DNA of 64,000 nucleotides from Maridesulfovibrio sp. (GCF_963666665.1 NZ_OY762999.1:4196001-4260000); one strand, 5' to 3'; shown: positions 44,577-54,700, counted from the stretch's first letter. The notes: generated from the letters alone by a model not told the origin. Numbers and translations: made by a program.

Positions 44577-46469
44577 TTATTTAAGGGGGAGCTTGATTGT
44601 GAACTTTGTCCACTCACCGGGAACCGAATTCACTTCCATAATTCCGTTATGCTGGTCGGAAATAATAAAATAGGACACTGAGAGCCCCAAACCAGTACCC
44701 TTGCCCACACCTTTGGTGGTAAAAAAAGGATCAAAAATCCTGTTTACCGGGTCTATAACGATCCCCGGTCCATTGTCTTCGATTTCTGTGATAGCCATTC
44801 CGTCTTCGGATTTAATACGGCAGATGAATCTAGGTTGCTCATGTTCGTAGTTTTTTTCGCTCATAGCTTCTGCACCGTTCTTAAGCAGGTTGAGGAACAC
44901 CTGTTGTATTTCGTTGCCATCGCAAAGAACAGCAGGAGTATTTTCATCGTACTGGCGAATGATTTCAATTTTTCGGAAGTCATAATGCTTTTTCAAATTG
45001 TAGTCGTTGGCTACCAGTTCAATGGTTTTCTCAAGCAGTTCGTCCAATTGGCAGCTTCTGCTAATCTTATCACTTTTGCGGCTGAAGCTGAGCATATTGG
45101 AAACTATTTTTGCTGCACGGTTTCCTGATTCCTTAATCCCGCTGAGCATCTTTGGAATTTGGCGCTTGTCCATGTACGCGCGTAAGTTCACGAGCGAAAT
45201 TCCGCATTCAGTGGCAACGCTTTTGTTCGTTTCTATATCACTGAACAAGCGTTTCTCTATGTTTTGCGCATGTCCTAAAATACCGGCCAGAGGATTGTTG
45301 ATTTCATGGGCCATCCCTGCGGCCAGCCCGCCCACAGACATCATTTTTTCAGACTGGATCATCATTTGTTCCAGATTCATACGCTCGGTCACATCATCAA
45401 TGCGGATGACTGCGCCTTCAACCCCGTTGGCGATTAACGGGTAAATAGTGATGTCGTCGTAGCGGGTTGTTCCGGAGTCGGTTTTCGTTTGTAATGAGTC
45501 AGTTTCGATAACCCGGTTTTTCATTGCCATAAGAATTCTTTCCAACTCATTATGCATATCCGGAAGGGCTTGAGATAGAGGGAGGCCGACAGCTTCACTC
45601 GAGCTGATGCGGCTTATTTTTTCGGCTTCCATATTCCAGTGGGTGATTTTTCCTTCCGGGTCCACTCCGACAAGAATTGACGGCATTGAGTTGATGATAT
45701 TGGCCAGATAGTTTTTAGTCTTGGCCAATTCATCTTCAGCTTTGCAGCGAGCCCGTTCATAACGGCTCAGGGTGTTGAAGACGATGATTATGGATAGTAT
45801 CCCGGCAATCCAGATTGTTATGAATGAGTTATTGGTCTCGGCAATAAACGCTTTCATGGTTTGCTGGTATCCAGACATCGGAACAGTTACGCTAATGCCC
45901 CCTCTGATATCGCCTTTTTTGTATCCTTGCTGTGCATGGCATTTAAGGCATTTTTCTTCCGTTATCATGGGCCGCATGAAATGCAGAACCGGCCTTTCAT
46001 TTTCTGTAGCTAGTGCGTGAAAATCAGCAGGATTGTTTTTAAATGTCTTTAAGACCTTGGCTTCCCATTCAGACGGTCCGTTGCCGGGGCGTATGGGGGT
46101 AAGGCTGGTTATATGGCCCTGCAAACCGGCATCTTCATCCATCATCCCGTATACCATGCGCATCATGTAAGCAGGGTTTATCATGGTCATTACTTCGCCG
46201 TCAGTCGTAAGAACATCGCGCTGCGGCACATGGAGATACTCGTTAGGCTGAAGTTTTGAGGATACTCCGGCGTAAAGACCTCCCAACCCAGCTACCCAGC
46301 GGCGGTAGGTGAGGTCTTTTTCAAAGGCCACCTCTGCTTCTTTCAGGGCAGATCTGTATATGTTGTCTTTTTCAGCCTGAACAATTCTGTTGTAAAAGAA
46401 AAATATGGACCCGGTCCAAACCAACGCAAATATCAGGCCTAAAAGAAGTAGTTTCTGATAGTATTTCAA
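44577..46469 (-). CDS. membrane histidine kinase with heme-type (DUF3365) sensor
   Basis: A 630-residue sensor kinase. A first membrane helix (LLLLGLIFALVWTGSIFFF) is followed by an extracytoplasmic domain of the DUF3365/Tll0287 type with a CxxCH heme-binding motif (C174-LK-C177-H178) and GGISVTVPMSGYQ. A second helix lies near 217-237 (ITIWIAGILSIIIVF). Then come a PAS domain, HisKA (GGLAAGMAHEINNPLAGI) and an HATPase domain (EDNGPGI, GTGLGLSVSYFII). A c-type heme suggests sensing of redox state, gas or small ligand. No response regulator is adjacent. Confidence 0.88.
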   Translation of the reverse strand: MKYYQKLLLLGLIFALVWTGSIFFFYNRIVQAEKDNIYRSALKEAEVAFEKDLTYRRWVAGLGGLYAGVSSKLQPNEYLHVPQRDVLTTDGEVMTMINPAYMMRMVYGMMDEDAGLQGHITSLTPIRPGNGPSEWEAKVLKTFKNNPADFHALATENERPVLHFMRPMITEEKCLKCHAQQGYKKGDIRGGISVTVPMSGYQQTMKAFIAETNNSFITIWIAGILSIIIVFNTLSRYERARCKAEDELAKTKNYLANIINSMPSILVGVDPEGKITHWNMEAEKISRISSSEAVGLPLSQALPDMHNELERILMAMKNRVIETDSLQTKTDSGTTRYDDITIYPLIANGVEGAVIRIDDVTERMNLEQMMIQSEKMMSVGGLAAGMAHEINNPLAGILGHAQNIEKRLFSDIETNKSVATECGISLVNLRAYMDKRQIPKMLSGIKESGNRAAKIVSNMLSFSRKSDKISRSCQLDELLEKTIELVANDYNLKKHYDFRKIEIIRQYDENTPAVLCDGNEIQQVFLNLLKNGAEAMSEKNYEHEQPRFICRIKSEDGMAITEIEDNGPGIVIDPVNRIFDPFFTTKGVGKGTGLGLSVSYFIISDQHNGIMEVNSVPGEWTKFTIKLPLK

Positions 46470-46591
46470 TCGTTCGTCCCGCTGCTAAGTTTATAATCTT
46501 AATTATCATAACAAATAGCGGGAAAGGCATCCAGACTGATCTGGATTTAAATTGTTATCTTAGACTTTTTGATATTTACAGAATGGATTCT

Positions 46592-48262
46592 CTATTGCAA
46601 ATCAAGGCGTTTGATCTGGTGTGTGGTGTTAAAGAATTCAAGGGGTTTGATGCCGTCATTTTCAATGACCCCTTCTGTCTTCGAATACACATAAAGTTTG
46701 ACTGGTGCCGAAAGCATGTCGCTAAGCTTCATTTCTATCTTTTTAATTTCCTTGCTTTGGACAAGGCGTGCCCCGGTCACATCCGCCATGATTTTCCATC
46801 CTTTCTCCATTGGCTGGGCCTCAACATGGATTGGGAATATGTTTCTCAGTTCACCGATTAATTTTGCCGCTTGTTGCTCAATTGTTTTGGCTTGCGGTGA
46901 TTCTTTCCCTGAATAGTGGACTCCGAAAAGATTTCTGCCGTTGCGGGTTATGTCATAACTTTTGTAGTAGCGGATGATCAGCGAGAGATTCTTTACTCCG
47001 GTATTCTTACGTAGCACATTCTCCAGTTTTTCAACTGATTCCGGTAGCGGGCGTTCAGGACCGCTGATCTCGATAATCAGGCCCGGACCGCTTTTCAGCT
47101 TTGTGTAGTTGATGCCTGAAAGGGTGTACCATGGGTATTCGGATATGATGCTGCGGAGCAGGAGTTCAGCCTGTTCCAGAATCATAGCGCTTTGCTCCAG
47201 CTTTATATGTTGTTTTTTGGCATGAGCGTTGAGCAGGGCGCTTGTAGATTGCGGTGAGGATGAAATACTCTGGGTAATGCTGGTGCGGACAATGATTTTC
47301 ACCGGTTTATGAAGAGCTTGCGATGCGTGTTCTTCCATTGTTTTTATAGCCTTGGCCTTGAGTGACGTTGGACCGTTAAGAGTAATGAAACCGTTCACTG
47401 CGCCTGCATCTATTTCATGGCTTACCTTTTCAATGGTTGTATTAGGGATTGATGTAATGGCTTGGGTTGCCACGGTACGCAAGCTGTTGTCGATCTGGCG
47501 TGAGATGGCAACCTCCACGAGGGATTTAGTCAGGAAGGCTGCAACAATGATCAGTCCCACTGTGGTAATGGAAAAATGCTTTATCAGTCGCGGCAGGGGT
47601 TCATCTTCGGAATGGGGTATAAATCCGGTAATAATAAAGAGCACGCTGGCAACAGAAAGAATAACCAGAAAGTTTGCGAAAAATAGCAGGAAAGCTCCCC
47701 ATCCGTCAGAATATTGATGAAGGGCAATGCAAAGTCCGCTGGCACATAGCGGCGGGACAAGGGAGGTTGCTATAGCGATTCCGGGCATGACCGGGCTTAC
47801 CCGTTCGTCAATGAGGGCGACTGTTCCGGCTATTCCGGCAAAAGCGGCAACTCCAAGATCAAGCAGGTTGGGTTTTGTCCTTGATATTACTTCATGGGTC
47901 AGTTCAAAGAAGATCGGGAGGCTTCCGATAAGTATGCCGCCCAAAATTCCGATCAAAATTCCGGCTGTTACCGAAAAGACAGAAGCGCGGATGAGGCTCA
48001 TTTCTCCACGCACTAATCCAAGTGAAAGCCCGAAAATAGGTGTCATCAAGGGTGAAACAAGCATAGCTCCGATGACTACAGCGGGGCTGTCGGCTGTAAG
48101 ACCTATGGATGCAATGAAGGCAGCTACGCCCATGAGCAGATAATACATGCCGCGCGGAACGGAATTGCGGGTAATGTCGGCTATAAGAAATTCACGGCGA
48201 ACATCGCTGACAAATAGCAACGGTGGTCTTGTTGCGTTTTTACGTATGAATTTGATTCCCAT
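46592..48262 (-). CDS. DUF389 family membrane protein
   Basis: A 556-residue protein of the DUF389 family (TIGR00341-like). The first 230 residues hold six membrane helices with the conserved DSPAVVIGAMLVSPLMTPIF and VPPLCASGLCIAL segments. The long C-terminal half is soluble, with two repeats of a small domain (ARLVQSKEIKKIEMKLSDML at the end). Function is unknown in bacteria. No operon partner: it is divergent from the binding-protein/kinase pair. The start at 48262 opens with a basic segment (MGIKFIRKNATRPP). Confidence 0.87.
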   Translation of the reverse strand: MGIKFIRKNATRPPLLFVSDVRREFLIADITRNSVPRGMYYLLMGVAAFIASIGLTADSPAVVIGAMLVSPLMTPIFGLSLGLVRGEMSLIRASVFSVTAGILIGILGGILIGSLPIFFELTHEVISRTKPNLLDLGVAAFAGIAGTVALIDERVSPVMPGIAIATSLVPPLCASGLCIALHQYSDGWGAFLLFFANFLVILSVASVLFIITGFIPHSEDEPLPRLIKHFSITTVGLIIVAAFLTKSLVEVAISRQIDNSLRTVATQAITSIPNTTIEKVSHEIDAGAVNGFITLNGPTSLKAKAIKTMEEHASQALHKPVKIIVRTSITQSISSSPQSTSALLNAHAKKQHIKLEQSAMILEQAELLLRSIISEYPWYTLSGINYTKLKSGPGLIIEISGPERPLPESVEKLENVLRKNTGVKNLSLIIRYYKSYDITRNGRNLFGVHYSGKESPQAKTIEQQAAKLIGELRNIFPIHVEAQPMEKGWKIMADVTGARLVQSKEIKKIEMKLSDMLSAPVKLYVYSKTEGVIENDGIKPLEFFNTTHQIKRLDLQ

Positions 48263-48348
48263 ATGTTCTCCGCATGTGCCTTTTAGTTGATTTAAATAAG
48301 ATGAAAATACGTCTAAGCAGGGGATGGGTCAACCGGGGTAAGTGTTAA

Positions 48349-48381
48349 CCTGCCTCTACTTATGCTGGGGCAGGCTTTTTT
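48349..48381 (+). terminator. plus-strand terminator ahead of the binding-protein gene
   Basis: CCTGCC/GGCAGG stem followed by CTTTTTTATTT. It lies between two divergent promoters, with no plus-strand gene upstream, so it could end a short leader or small RNA starting after 48263. Confidence 0.55.
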
Positions 48382-48460
48382 ATTTATCATTCTTGGCGTT
48401 CAGTCTCCTTTCAGGTTATACTGTGTGTAAGTTCTTGTGGCCTTAATGCAGGAGGAGCGA

Positions 48461-49606
48461 ATGTTGAGAAATTATTTCCAGTCGGCTGAAAAGGGCGTCT
48501 TTGTATGGCTGTTGTTCCTTTGTCTGTCATTGAGCGCATGTTCGGATGATCCCATCCGTCTAGGCTTTTCAGGAACCCTCAAGGGTAAATATTCTGATTT
48601 AGGCGTTCAGGGCCGTAACGGGGCATTGCTGGCTGTTGAGGACATCAATGAAGCAGGAGGTATTGACGGTCGCAGGATTGAGTTCCTTGTCCGTGATGAT
48701 CACAATACTCCTGAAGGGGCAGTTAAGGCAGATGAAGAACTTATTGCCGAAGGAGTCTCCGCAATTATCGGTCATATGACCAGTTCGCAATCTATGGTGG
48801 CTGTTCGTGATATGGAAGACATTGGGGTTGTTTATATCTCTCCAACCACCTCAACCCCTTTGTTGCAAGGGATTAAGGATAACTTTTTCAGAGTAATCCC
48901 GACTCTTACAGATTTATCTAAAGGTCTGGCGGAGTACTCAGCGGATAGGCTTGGTAAGAAAAGATTGGCAGTAGTCTGGGATATTTCAAATCAGGCATTC
49001 TCAGCTACCTATAAAGATGTATTTGTTGAAAAATTTGCAGCGAAGGGTGGTAAACTTGTTGGTGAGGTAACGTTCGGTGAACAAAAAGGTTCCATAGACT
49101 GGCAGAAAATTGTCGATGAATTGAAGAGCATTAATCCAGATGTAGTGGTCATGGTCACATCGGCACGTGATTTAGCCGGTTTTGCTCAGTTCTGCACCCT
49201 GAATAAAACAAATTGGACAATTCTGAGCAGTATGTGGGGTTATACCAAAGAATTGATTCAGACCGGCGGTAAAAGCGTCGAAGGGATAATCTTTGTAGTC
49301 CATTTTGCAGAAGACGACCCGGAAGAACTTTACGTAGATTTTAAGGATAGATTTATTAAGCGGTTTGGTTGGGCTCCGAATTTCGCAGCTGTCTTCGGCT
49401 ATCAGGCAGTGCAGGTATTTGCTGAGGCAGTGAAAAGGAACGGGGGACGTACAAAAGGTCTGGCTGCTGTAATTCCCGGAATCGGCTTTGAGAATAGTTT
49501 GATAGGATCGTTTGAAATTGATGATTTCGGTGATGTAAAGCACACCGGACATATTGTGACCGTTAAAAACGGTAATTTCGTCACAGTATCAAAGAGAGAG
49601 AAATGA
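48461..49606 (+). CDS. LivJ-type substrate-binding lipoprotein paired with a kinase
   Basis: A 381-residue periplasmic binding protein of the branched-chain amino acid/urea class (type I fold). It has a lipobox (FLCLSLSAC), then IRLGFSGTLKGKYSDLGVQG, GALLAVEDINEAGGIDGR and AIIGHMTSSQSMV, all typical. No ABC permease or ATPase is present. Instead its stop overlaps the start of a histidine kinase gene by four bases (ATGA), so it most likely acts as the ligand-binding partner of that sensor. GGAGGAG precedes the ATG at 48461. Confidence 0.9.
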   Translation: MLRNYFQSAEKGVFVWLLFLCLSLSACSDDPIRLGFSGTLKGKYSDLGVQGRNGALLAVEDINEAGGIDGRRIEFLVRDDHNTPEGAVKADEELIAEGVSAIIGHMTSSQSMVAVRDMEDIGVVYISPTTSTPLLQGIKDNFFRVIPTLTDLSKGLAEYSADRLGKKRLAVVWDISNQAFSATYKDVFVEKFAAKGGKLVGEVTFGEQKGSIDWQKIVDELKSINPDVVVMVTSARDLAGFAQFCTLNKTNWTILSSMWGYTKELIQTGGKSVEGIIFVVHFAEDDPEELYVDFKDRFIKRFGWAPNFAAVFGYQAVQVFAEAVKRNGGRTKGLAAVIPGIGFENSLIGSFEIDDFGDVKHTGHIVTVKNGNFVTVSKREK

Positions 49607-51795
49607 GCAGGGCTTCGGTTGTTGAAATTTTTCAGAGCAAGCTGGTTCAATGGATTCTTGTGCCAGGCTTGATAATGACAGTCATTCTGGTTTCGATTGT
49701 GGGATTTAATCAGATCAGTATCCTGGAGAGGGAGATCGTGCATCTTTCCAGATCCCTGTCCCGCAATGTGGAATTTTATATTGATGGCGCAGAAGATGTC
49801 CTGCGTTCAGTGGCTATCATGAGCGGAGAAGGTGATGTTGATAATCTCCGGAATTATTTTAGTGGACTTCATGAACGTTTCGGACAGTTTGACCGTCTCA
49901 TTCTTCTGGATAAAAATGAAAATATCATAGCAGTGGCTCCGCATGGAATTAAGGGGGTTGATTTTCCAATCCGGTTCAGCGCTTCGGATAAAGCCAAGCG
50001 GGTACTGACCTCTCCCATCCTCTCTCCGCATTCCGGAAAGCTGGTTGTTTATATAAGTATACCGGTGCAGGATGGCGGAAAGCTGGTGGCTGAGCTGGAT
50101 CTCGGTGCCTTGCAGAAATTTATTTACGGATTCTTGTCTTCTAACAGGATAATAATCCTCGCAGACTCATATGGTAACCTGATTGTTCATCCTGATCGTG
50201 AACTGGTTAAAATACAGGCCAATGTCGGCAACTTGGATATCTTTAAAAAAAGACTGGAGCCCGGTGATGTGGAATTCTATCGGTCTGAGAACAGCCTTTT
50301 CTTTGGCCGTGTTGTTAATATCACCGGAACCGGCTGGAAGCTTCTGGTCGGGTGTACTGCCTACTATCTGTTTCAACCCGTAATTGCTCTAGGTTTGTTG
50401 ATAGGTCTCTTGGTTGTATTTTTCTTCATGGTACTGCTTTTTGCATTGAAAAAAGAGTTCCGCGAAGCCGTAGTGACTCCGTTGGTGGGCTATGTCAGGA
50501 AACTTTCTGCTGTTGCCGACGGCAACTATCCCACATCTGCTTCACAGGAGAGCGGTTTTGTCGAGCTGGATGAATTGGGCAGGGTCTTTGATTCTATGGC
50601 CGAACAGGTTCGTGAACGCGAACATGACCTTATTGTTTCCAAAAGATATTTCCAGAGTGTCATTGATTCCATGCCTTCAGCCTTGATCTGGGTTAATGAG
50701 GATATGGATGTCTGCCAGTGTAATAACCGTGCATTGGAGTTGTTCAATCTTGATTCAACTGAGATTGAGCCGGAAAATGTGGAAAGTTTTTTTTCCGGCC
50801 GCGAAGATATTGTGAATGCGATTGCCGAAGCAAAGAAATACAATTTTCCAAAAACCATTGAGCGGTCTGTAATCAGAGAAGATTCGTCAGAGATATTTGA
50901 TGTTACGGCTTTTCCATTGCGAGGTTTTGAGGTCAAAGGGGTGGTGGTCAGGATTGATGATGTCACAGCCCGGGTGCGCATGGAAGAAGTTATGGTTCAG
51001 ACTGAAAAAATGATGTCTGTGGGTGGACTTGCAGCAGGAATGGCCCATGAAATCAATAATCCTCTCGGCGGTATAGTGCAGGGGGCTCAGAATTTGGAGC
51101 GTAAGTTTTCTCCTGATATAAAAGCCAATGTTGATGCCGCAAATGAAGCAGGATGTTCGCTGGAGGCTATGCAGGAATATCTTGAATCCCGTAAGGTCAC
51201 CCCTGTCATCAGAGGGATTAAGGATTCCGGGATGCGGGCAGCCAGAATTGTTTCCAATATGTTGAAATTCAGCAAGCCCGGAAAAAATATAATAACAACT
51301 GTTAATGTTCACGATTTGATTGAAGATTCTTTGGAACTTTCAGCCAAGGATTATGATTTAAAGCGTAAATATGACTTCACACATATAAATATAGTGCGCG
51401 ATTTTTCCCCAGATGTTTCGAATATAGTCTGTTCACAGACCGAGATTGAGCAGGTCTTATTCAATCTTTTTAAGAATTCTGCACAGGCCATGCGTGAACA
51501 TGGTTTTTACGGTTCAACACCAGAGATTTATGTGCGCACGCGCAGCAGCGGAGACTCTGTTGTTATTGAAATTGAAGATAATGGTCCCGGAATAAAGGGA
51601 GAGATTCGGAAAAGAATTTTTGAGCCATTCTTTACTACCAAGCCGGCCGGTGTAGGAACCGGTTTGGGGCTTTCAGTCTCATATTTCATAATCACGCAGA
51701 ATCATGGTGGAACTTTTACGGTCAGTTCTGTTCCCGGTCAGGGAGCACGGTTTACCATTACCCTTCCCGTGCAAAAAGGGGGAGCAGTCAGTTAA
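49603..51795 (+). CDS. Cache-HAMP-PAS histidine kinase
   Basis: A 730-residue membrane sensor kinase. Helix 1 is WILVPGLIMTVILVSIVGF (residues 17-35). An extracytoplasmic dCache-like region (45-255, with FDRLILLDKNENIIAVAPHG) is followed by helix 2 (VIALGLLIGLLVVFFFMVLL), a HAMP linker, a PAS domain (VIDSMPSALIWVNEDMD), HisKA (GGLAAGMAHEINNPLGGI) and HATPase (EDNGPGIKG, GTGLGLSVSYFII). It is translationally coupled to the upstream binding lipoprotein, which presumably presents ligand to the Cache domain. No response regulator adjoins it. Confidence 0.9.
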   Translation: MSRASVVEIFQSKLVQWILVPGLIMTVILVSIVGFNQISILEREIVHLSRSLSRNVEFYIDGAEDVLRSVAIMSGEGDVDNLRNYFSGLHERFGQFDRLILLDKNENIIAVAPHGIKGVDFPIRFSASDKAKRVLTSPILSPHSGKLVVYISIPVQDGGKLVAELDLGALQKFIYGFLSSNRIIILADSYGNLIVHPDRELVKIQANVGNLDIFKKRLEPGDVEFYRSENSLFFGRVVNITGTGWKLLVGCTAYYLFQPVIALGLLIGLLVVFFFMVLLFALKKEFREAVVTPLVGYVRKLSAVADGNYPTSASQESGFVELDELGRVFDSMAEQVREREHDLIVSKRYFQSVIDSMPSALIWVNEDMDVCQCNNRALELFNLDSTEIEPENVESFFSGREDIVNAIAEAKKYNFPKTIERSVIREDSSEIFDVTAFPLRGFEVKGVVVRIDDVTARVRMEEVMVQTEKMMSVGGLAAGMAHEINNPLGGIVQGAQNLERKFSPDIKANVDAANEAGCSLEAMQEYLESRKVTPVIRGIKDSGMRAARIVSNMLKFSKPGKNIITTVNVHDLIEDSLELSAKDYDLKRKYDFTHINIVRDFSPDVSNIVCSQTEIEQVLFNLFKNSAQAMREHGFYGSTPEIYVRTRSSGDSVVIEIEDNGPGIKGEIRKRIFEPFFTTKPAGVGTGLGLSVSYFIITQNHGGTFTVSSVPGQGARFTITLPVQKGGAVS

Positions 51796-51878
51796 TAAAG
51801 TAGAACTAAATTTATTAAAATATATGTGTTTTTTTTCGTTGCACCAGCTATTGGCGTATGAGCTTTATTCTTTCATCA

Positions 51879-54119
51879 CTATGAAGTGCATTCAAATGGA
51901 ATTCTGATAGTGAAACGGGTCCAGTTACCGGGGCTTGAATCAACACTCATGCTTCCGTTGTGGTGACTGGTTATTATGAAATAGGACACCGAAAGTCCCA
52001 GTCCGGTGCCTTTGCCCACATCTTTGGTTGTATAGAAAGGTTCAAAGATTCTGGAGCGGGTCGCATAGTCAATGCCGGGACCGTTGTCTTCAATTTCAAC
52101 TATTACAGCCCGTGCAGTTTTACGTATCCGGCAGATGAATTGGGGAGAATCTTGGTCGTAGTCCTTCTCCCTCATAGCTTCAGCACCGTTTTTCAGGAGA
52201 TTCATGAATACCTGCTGTATCTCAGTGCCTTCGCAATAAATAGGCGGAATCTGGGGCTCATACTCACGAATTATGTTTATCTGTCTGAAGTCATATAGTT
52301 TTTCCAGATTGTAGTCACTGGCAGACAGGTCAATGGCCTTTTCCAGAAGATTCGTAATCTCATGGAGCGAATACTCTTTTTCACTTTGACGGCTGAAGCT
52401 GAGCATGTTGGAGACAATTTTGGCTGCCCGGTTGCCTGCAGTTCGAATTCCATCAATCATTCTGGGGATTTCCCGGTCATCCATGTAGTCTTGAATCTGT
52501 TGCAGTTCAATACCGTGCTTTTCGGCGGTACGAATGTTGGCTTTTGTCTTGCTGAACAGCCTGTTACGAATATTTTGGCTGTGACCGAGAATTCCGGCAA
52601 GGGGGTTGTTAATTTCATGGGCCATACCCGCAGCCAACCCGCCGATGGACATCATTTTTTCTGTCTGGACCATCAGTTGTTCTGTATTCTTGCGCTCCGT
52701 TATGTCCATATGTGTGCCGATCAGTCTGACCGGTTTTCCTTGCTTGTCAAATTCAGGAACTCTTCCGCGTGATAAAATCCATTTCCAGTCTCCTGCTTTG
52801 GTAAGCATTCTGAACTCTTGTGAAAATATTGATTTTAGATCATCTGAGGGAAATTTGTCCAAATAGGCGGTTACGACCTCAGAGGCCCGTTCCCTGTCAT
52901 CCGGATGCATCAAATGGAGCCATGTCTTATATTCGTGGGGAAATTCATCCGGCTCATAACCCAGCATCTCGAAGTAGCGTGGGCTGTAATATACTTCATT
53001 GGTCTGCAGGTTCCAGTCCCAAAGTCCGTCACTTACAGCACGTAAAGCCATGTCATAGCGTTCTTCACTTATTTTCAAATTTCTCTGGATGCGTTCTCTT
53101 TCATCCAATTCCGCTATCAGCGCTTTGGTCCGCTGGGCAATTTTCTTTTTGAGTGTGCGGTTTATGGTTACGAACAGCCCAATTACTATAAACAGGGTTA
53201 ATAAACCGAAAAATGCGTATCTTTTTGCTTCAGTTGTGCTGATGCCCGGTTCGTAATTAACAGAGAGCCAAGTGTTGTGGATTGCAGCCACATCCTTGTG
53301 AGACATGGCTTGGATTGTTTTTGAGATGATGGAAACAAGTTCCGGCCAGTCGTTTCGGATGCCCATGGAAAGTTCAAGGGCATCGAATTTGGCAGGGGCC
53401 GCTACCTTGAGGTTTGAAAGTCCATAGTGCTTGATAAAGTAGACGACGACAGGAAGTGCATTGATAGTGGCGTAGACCTCTTTCGTAGCAACATCTTTTA
53501 GTGAATCGAGTGTAGGGGTTCTGGTTTTTATTATCCGAAGATTAAGGTTTGGGTATTGCTTTTCTATTTGCTTTTGCAGGATAAACCGGTCTTGAACTGA
53601 AACAGTTTTGCTTTCAAGGTCGTTCAGTCCTCCTACGAATTCAGCATCATCGCGGGTGACAATAACCCAAGGCAGGGTTTGGTAAGGAATGCTGAAGGAC
53701 ATGAAATCCTTACGGTCATCGGATTGCTGAATAGCCGGAACCATGTCGATTCCGTCATGTTTGCGAATTGATTTTAATGCTTCAGGCCAGGAAATTTCGT
53801 CCTGAGTAACGTATTTAAATTTGATCCCATGAATTGATGCGATCAGATCAAGGTAGTCGATTGATATGCCGGAGACTTCGTTTTCCGTAATCATGAACGG
53901 CGGCCAGTTTCCAACTCGCACAGTTACTGTTTTATCCTGCTTCAGCCATGCTGCTTCTGCGTCGCTGAGCTTGATTCTCTGCTTGATGGATTCCGGATTT
54001 ATTCCGTCTATTCTTTTTTTTGCGGCACTGGATGCGGTTGAAATGGTTAATATATTAAGCAGAGAAAATAGGCAGATAAAGATAAAGCAACTATATGTCG
54101 TTTTGAAATGATGCTTCAT
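51879..54119 (-). CDS. histidine kinase with fused SBP_bac_3 sensor and PAS
   Basis: A 746-residue kinase whose N-terminus is a periplasmic amino-acid-type binding domain: signal sequence (SCFIFICLFSLLNILTIS), then VTVRVGNWPPFMITENEVSG and SIDYLDLIA, to about residue 290. A membrane helix follows (FFGLLTLFIVIGLFVTI), then a PAS_3 domain (DGLWDWNLQTNEVYYSPRYF), HisKA (GGLAAGMAHEINNPLAGI) and HATPase. The ATG at 54119 gives a normal signal peptide; an upstream ATG (54263) would add an unlikely hydrophobic segment. The sensor resembles BvgS/EvgS-type Venus-flytrap kinases but lacks receiver and Hpt domains. Confidence 0.88.
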   Translation of the reverse strand: MKHHFKTTYSCFIFICLFSLLNILTISTASSAAKKRIDGINPESIKQRIKLSDAEAAWLKQDKTVTVRVGNWPPFMITENEVSGISIDYLDLIASIHGIKFKYVTQDEISWPEALKSIRKHDGIDMVPAIQQSDDRKDFMSFSIPYQTLPWVIVTRDDAEFVGGLNDLESKTVSVQDRFILQKQIEKQYPNLNLRIIKTRTPTLDSLKDVATKEVYATINALPVVVYFIKHYGLSNLKVAAPAKFDALELSMGIRNDWPELVSIISKTIQAMSHKDVAAIHNTWLSVNYEPGISTTEAKRYAFFGLLTLFIVIGLFVTINRTLKKKIAQRTKALIAELDERERIQRNLKISEERYDMALRAVSDGLWDWNLQTNEVYYSPRYFEMLGYEPDEFPHEYKTWLHLMHPDDRERASEVVTAYLDKFPSDDLKSIFSQEFRMLTKAGDWKWILSRGRVPEFDKQGKPVRLIGTHMDITERKNTEQLMVQTEKMMSIGGLAAGMAHEINNPLAGILGHSQNIRNRLFSKTKANIRTAEKHGIELQQIQDYMDDREIPRMIDGIRTAGNRAAKIVSNMLSFSRQSEKEYSLHEITNLLEKAIDLSASDYNLEKLYDFRQINIIREYEPQIPPIYCEGTEIQQVFMNLLKNGAEAMREKDYDQDSPQFICRIRKTARAVIVEIEDNGPGIDYATRSRIFEPFYTTKDVGKGTGLGLSVSYFIITSHHNGSMSVDSSPGNWTRFTIRIPFECTS

Positions 54120-54275
54120 GTTGGGCAATTCTTCGTGGTTTCTTTTAGAGTGGAGATATAATATGCTGGAAACGTAGCATATAGTGAGTATAAAAGGAAA
54201 TACTAATGTATTATTTATTTCGGATGGATGGTAGCTGATTGACATGAATTTATATGGAGACATATCATCGCATGC

Positions 54276-54557
54276 ATGATTGATAAGGATTCAGCAATAG
54301 AAAGTGTCATGCGCAAGCTCAAGAAGATTCAGGTCGGGAAAGGACTTGATTTACGTACTTACAAGCGGGATCGCTCTGTGGTTATCTTGCGCAAGGGAGA
54401 AGATTCATTCTTAGTGATTGAGGATGGATTTGATACCGAGAGGTTTACAGAAGATTTCAAGGGCGTGAAAAGGCTGCTTAAGAAACTTTTGAAAAAGGAA
54501 TTTCCGCGCAGCAATAAGATTCGTATTTATGATGTTGATGATGAGGGTTTTAGTTGA
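54276..54557 (+). CDS. hypothetical protein, 93 aa
   Basis: Not recognised. A small, very basic and charged protein (KLKKIQVGKGLDLRTYKRDR; VKRLLKKLLKKEFPRSNKIR) with no signal, membrane helix or cysteine. The predicted pattern is strands followed by a lysine-rich amphipathic helix. It starts about 150 bases from the divergent kinase. No strong ribosome-binding site lies close to the ATG at 54276 (GGAGA is 17 bases away), so the start could be a few codons later, for example at the methionine of MRKLKKIQ. Confidence 0.65.
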   Translation: MIDKDSAIESVMRKLKKIQVGKGLDLRTYKRDRSVVILRKGEDSFLVIEDGFDTERFTEDFKGVKRLLKKLLKKEFPRSNKIRIYDVDDEGFS

Positions 54558-54700
54558 ATTAATTCCTGTTAAATCAGTTCATTGTCTTTGTTTCAAGATA
54601 ACTTGTCCCTGATCGGTTTTGTTTTTAGTCTCCTTGAATTGCAGCTTCAAAGCTGTTAGTCTTTTTGGTTAATTGTTTAACCTATAAAGATACAAGGAAA

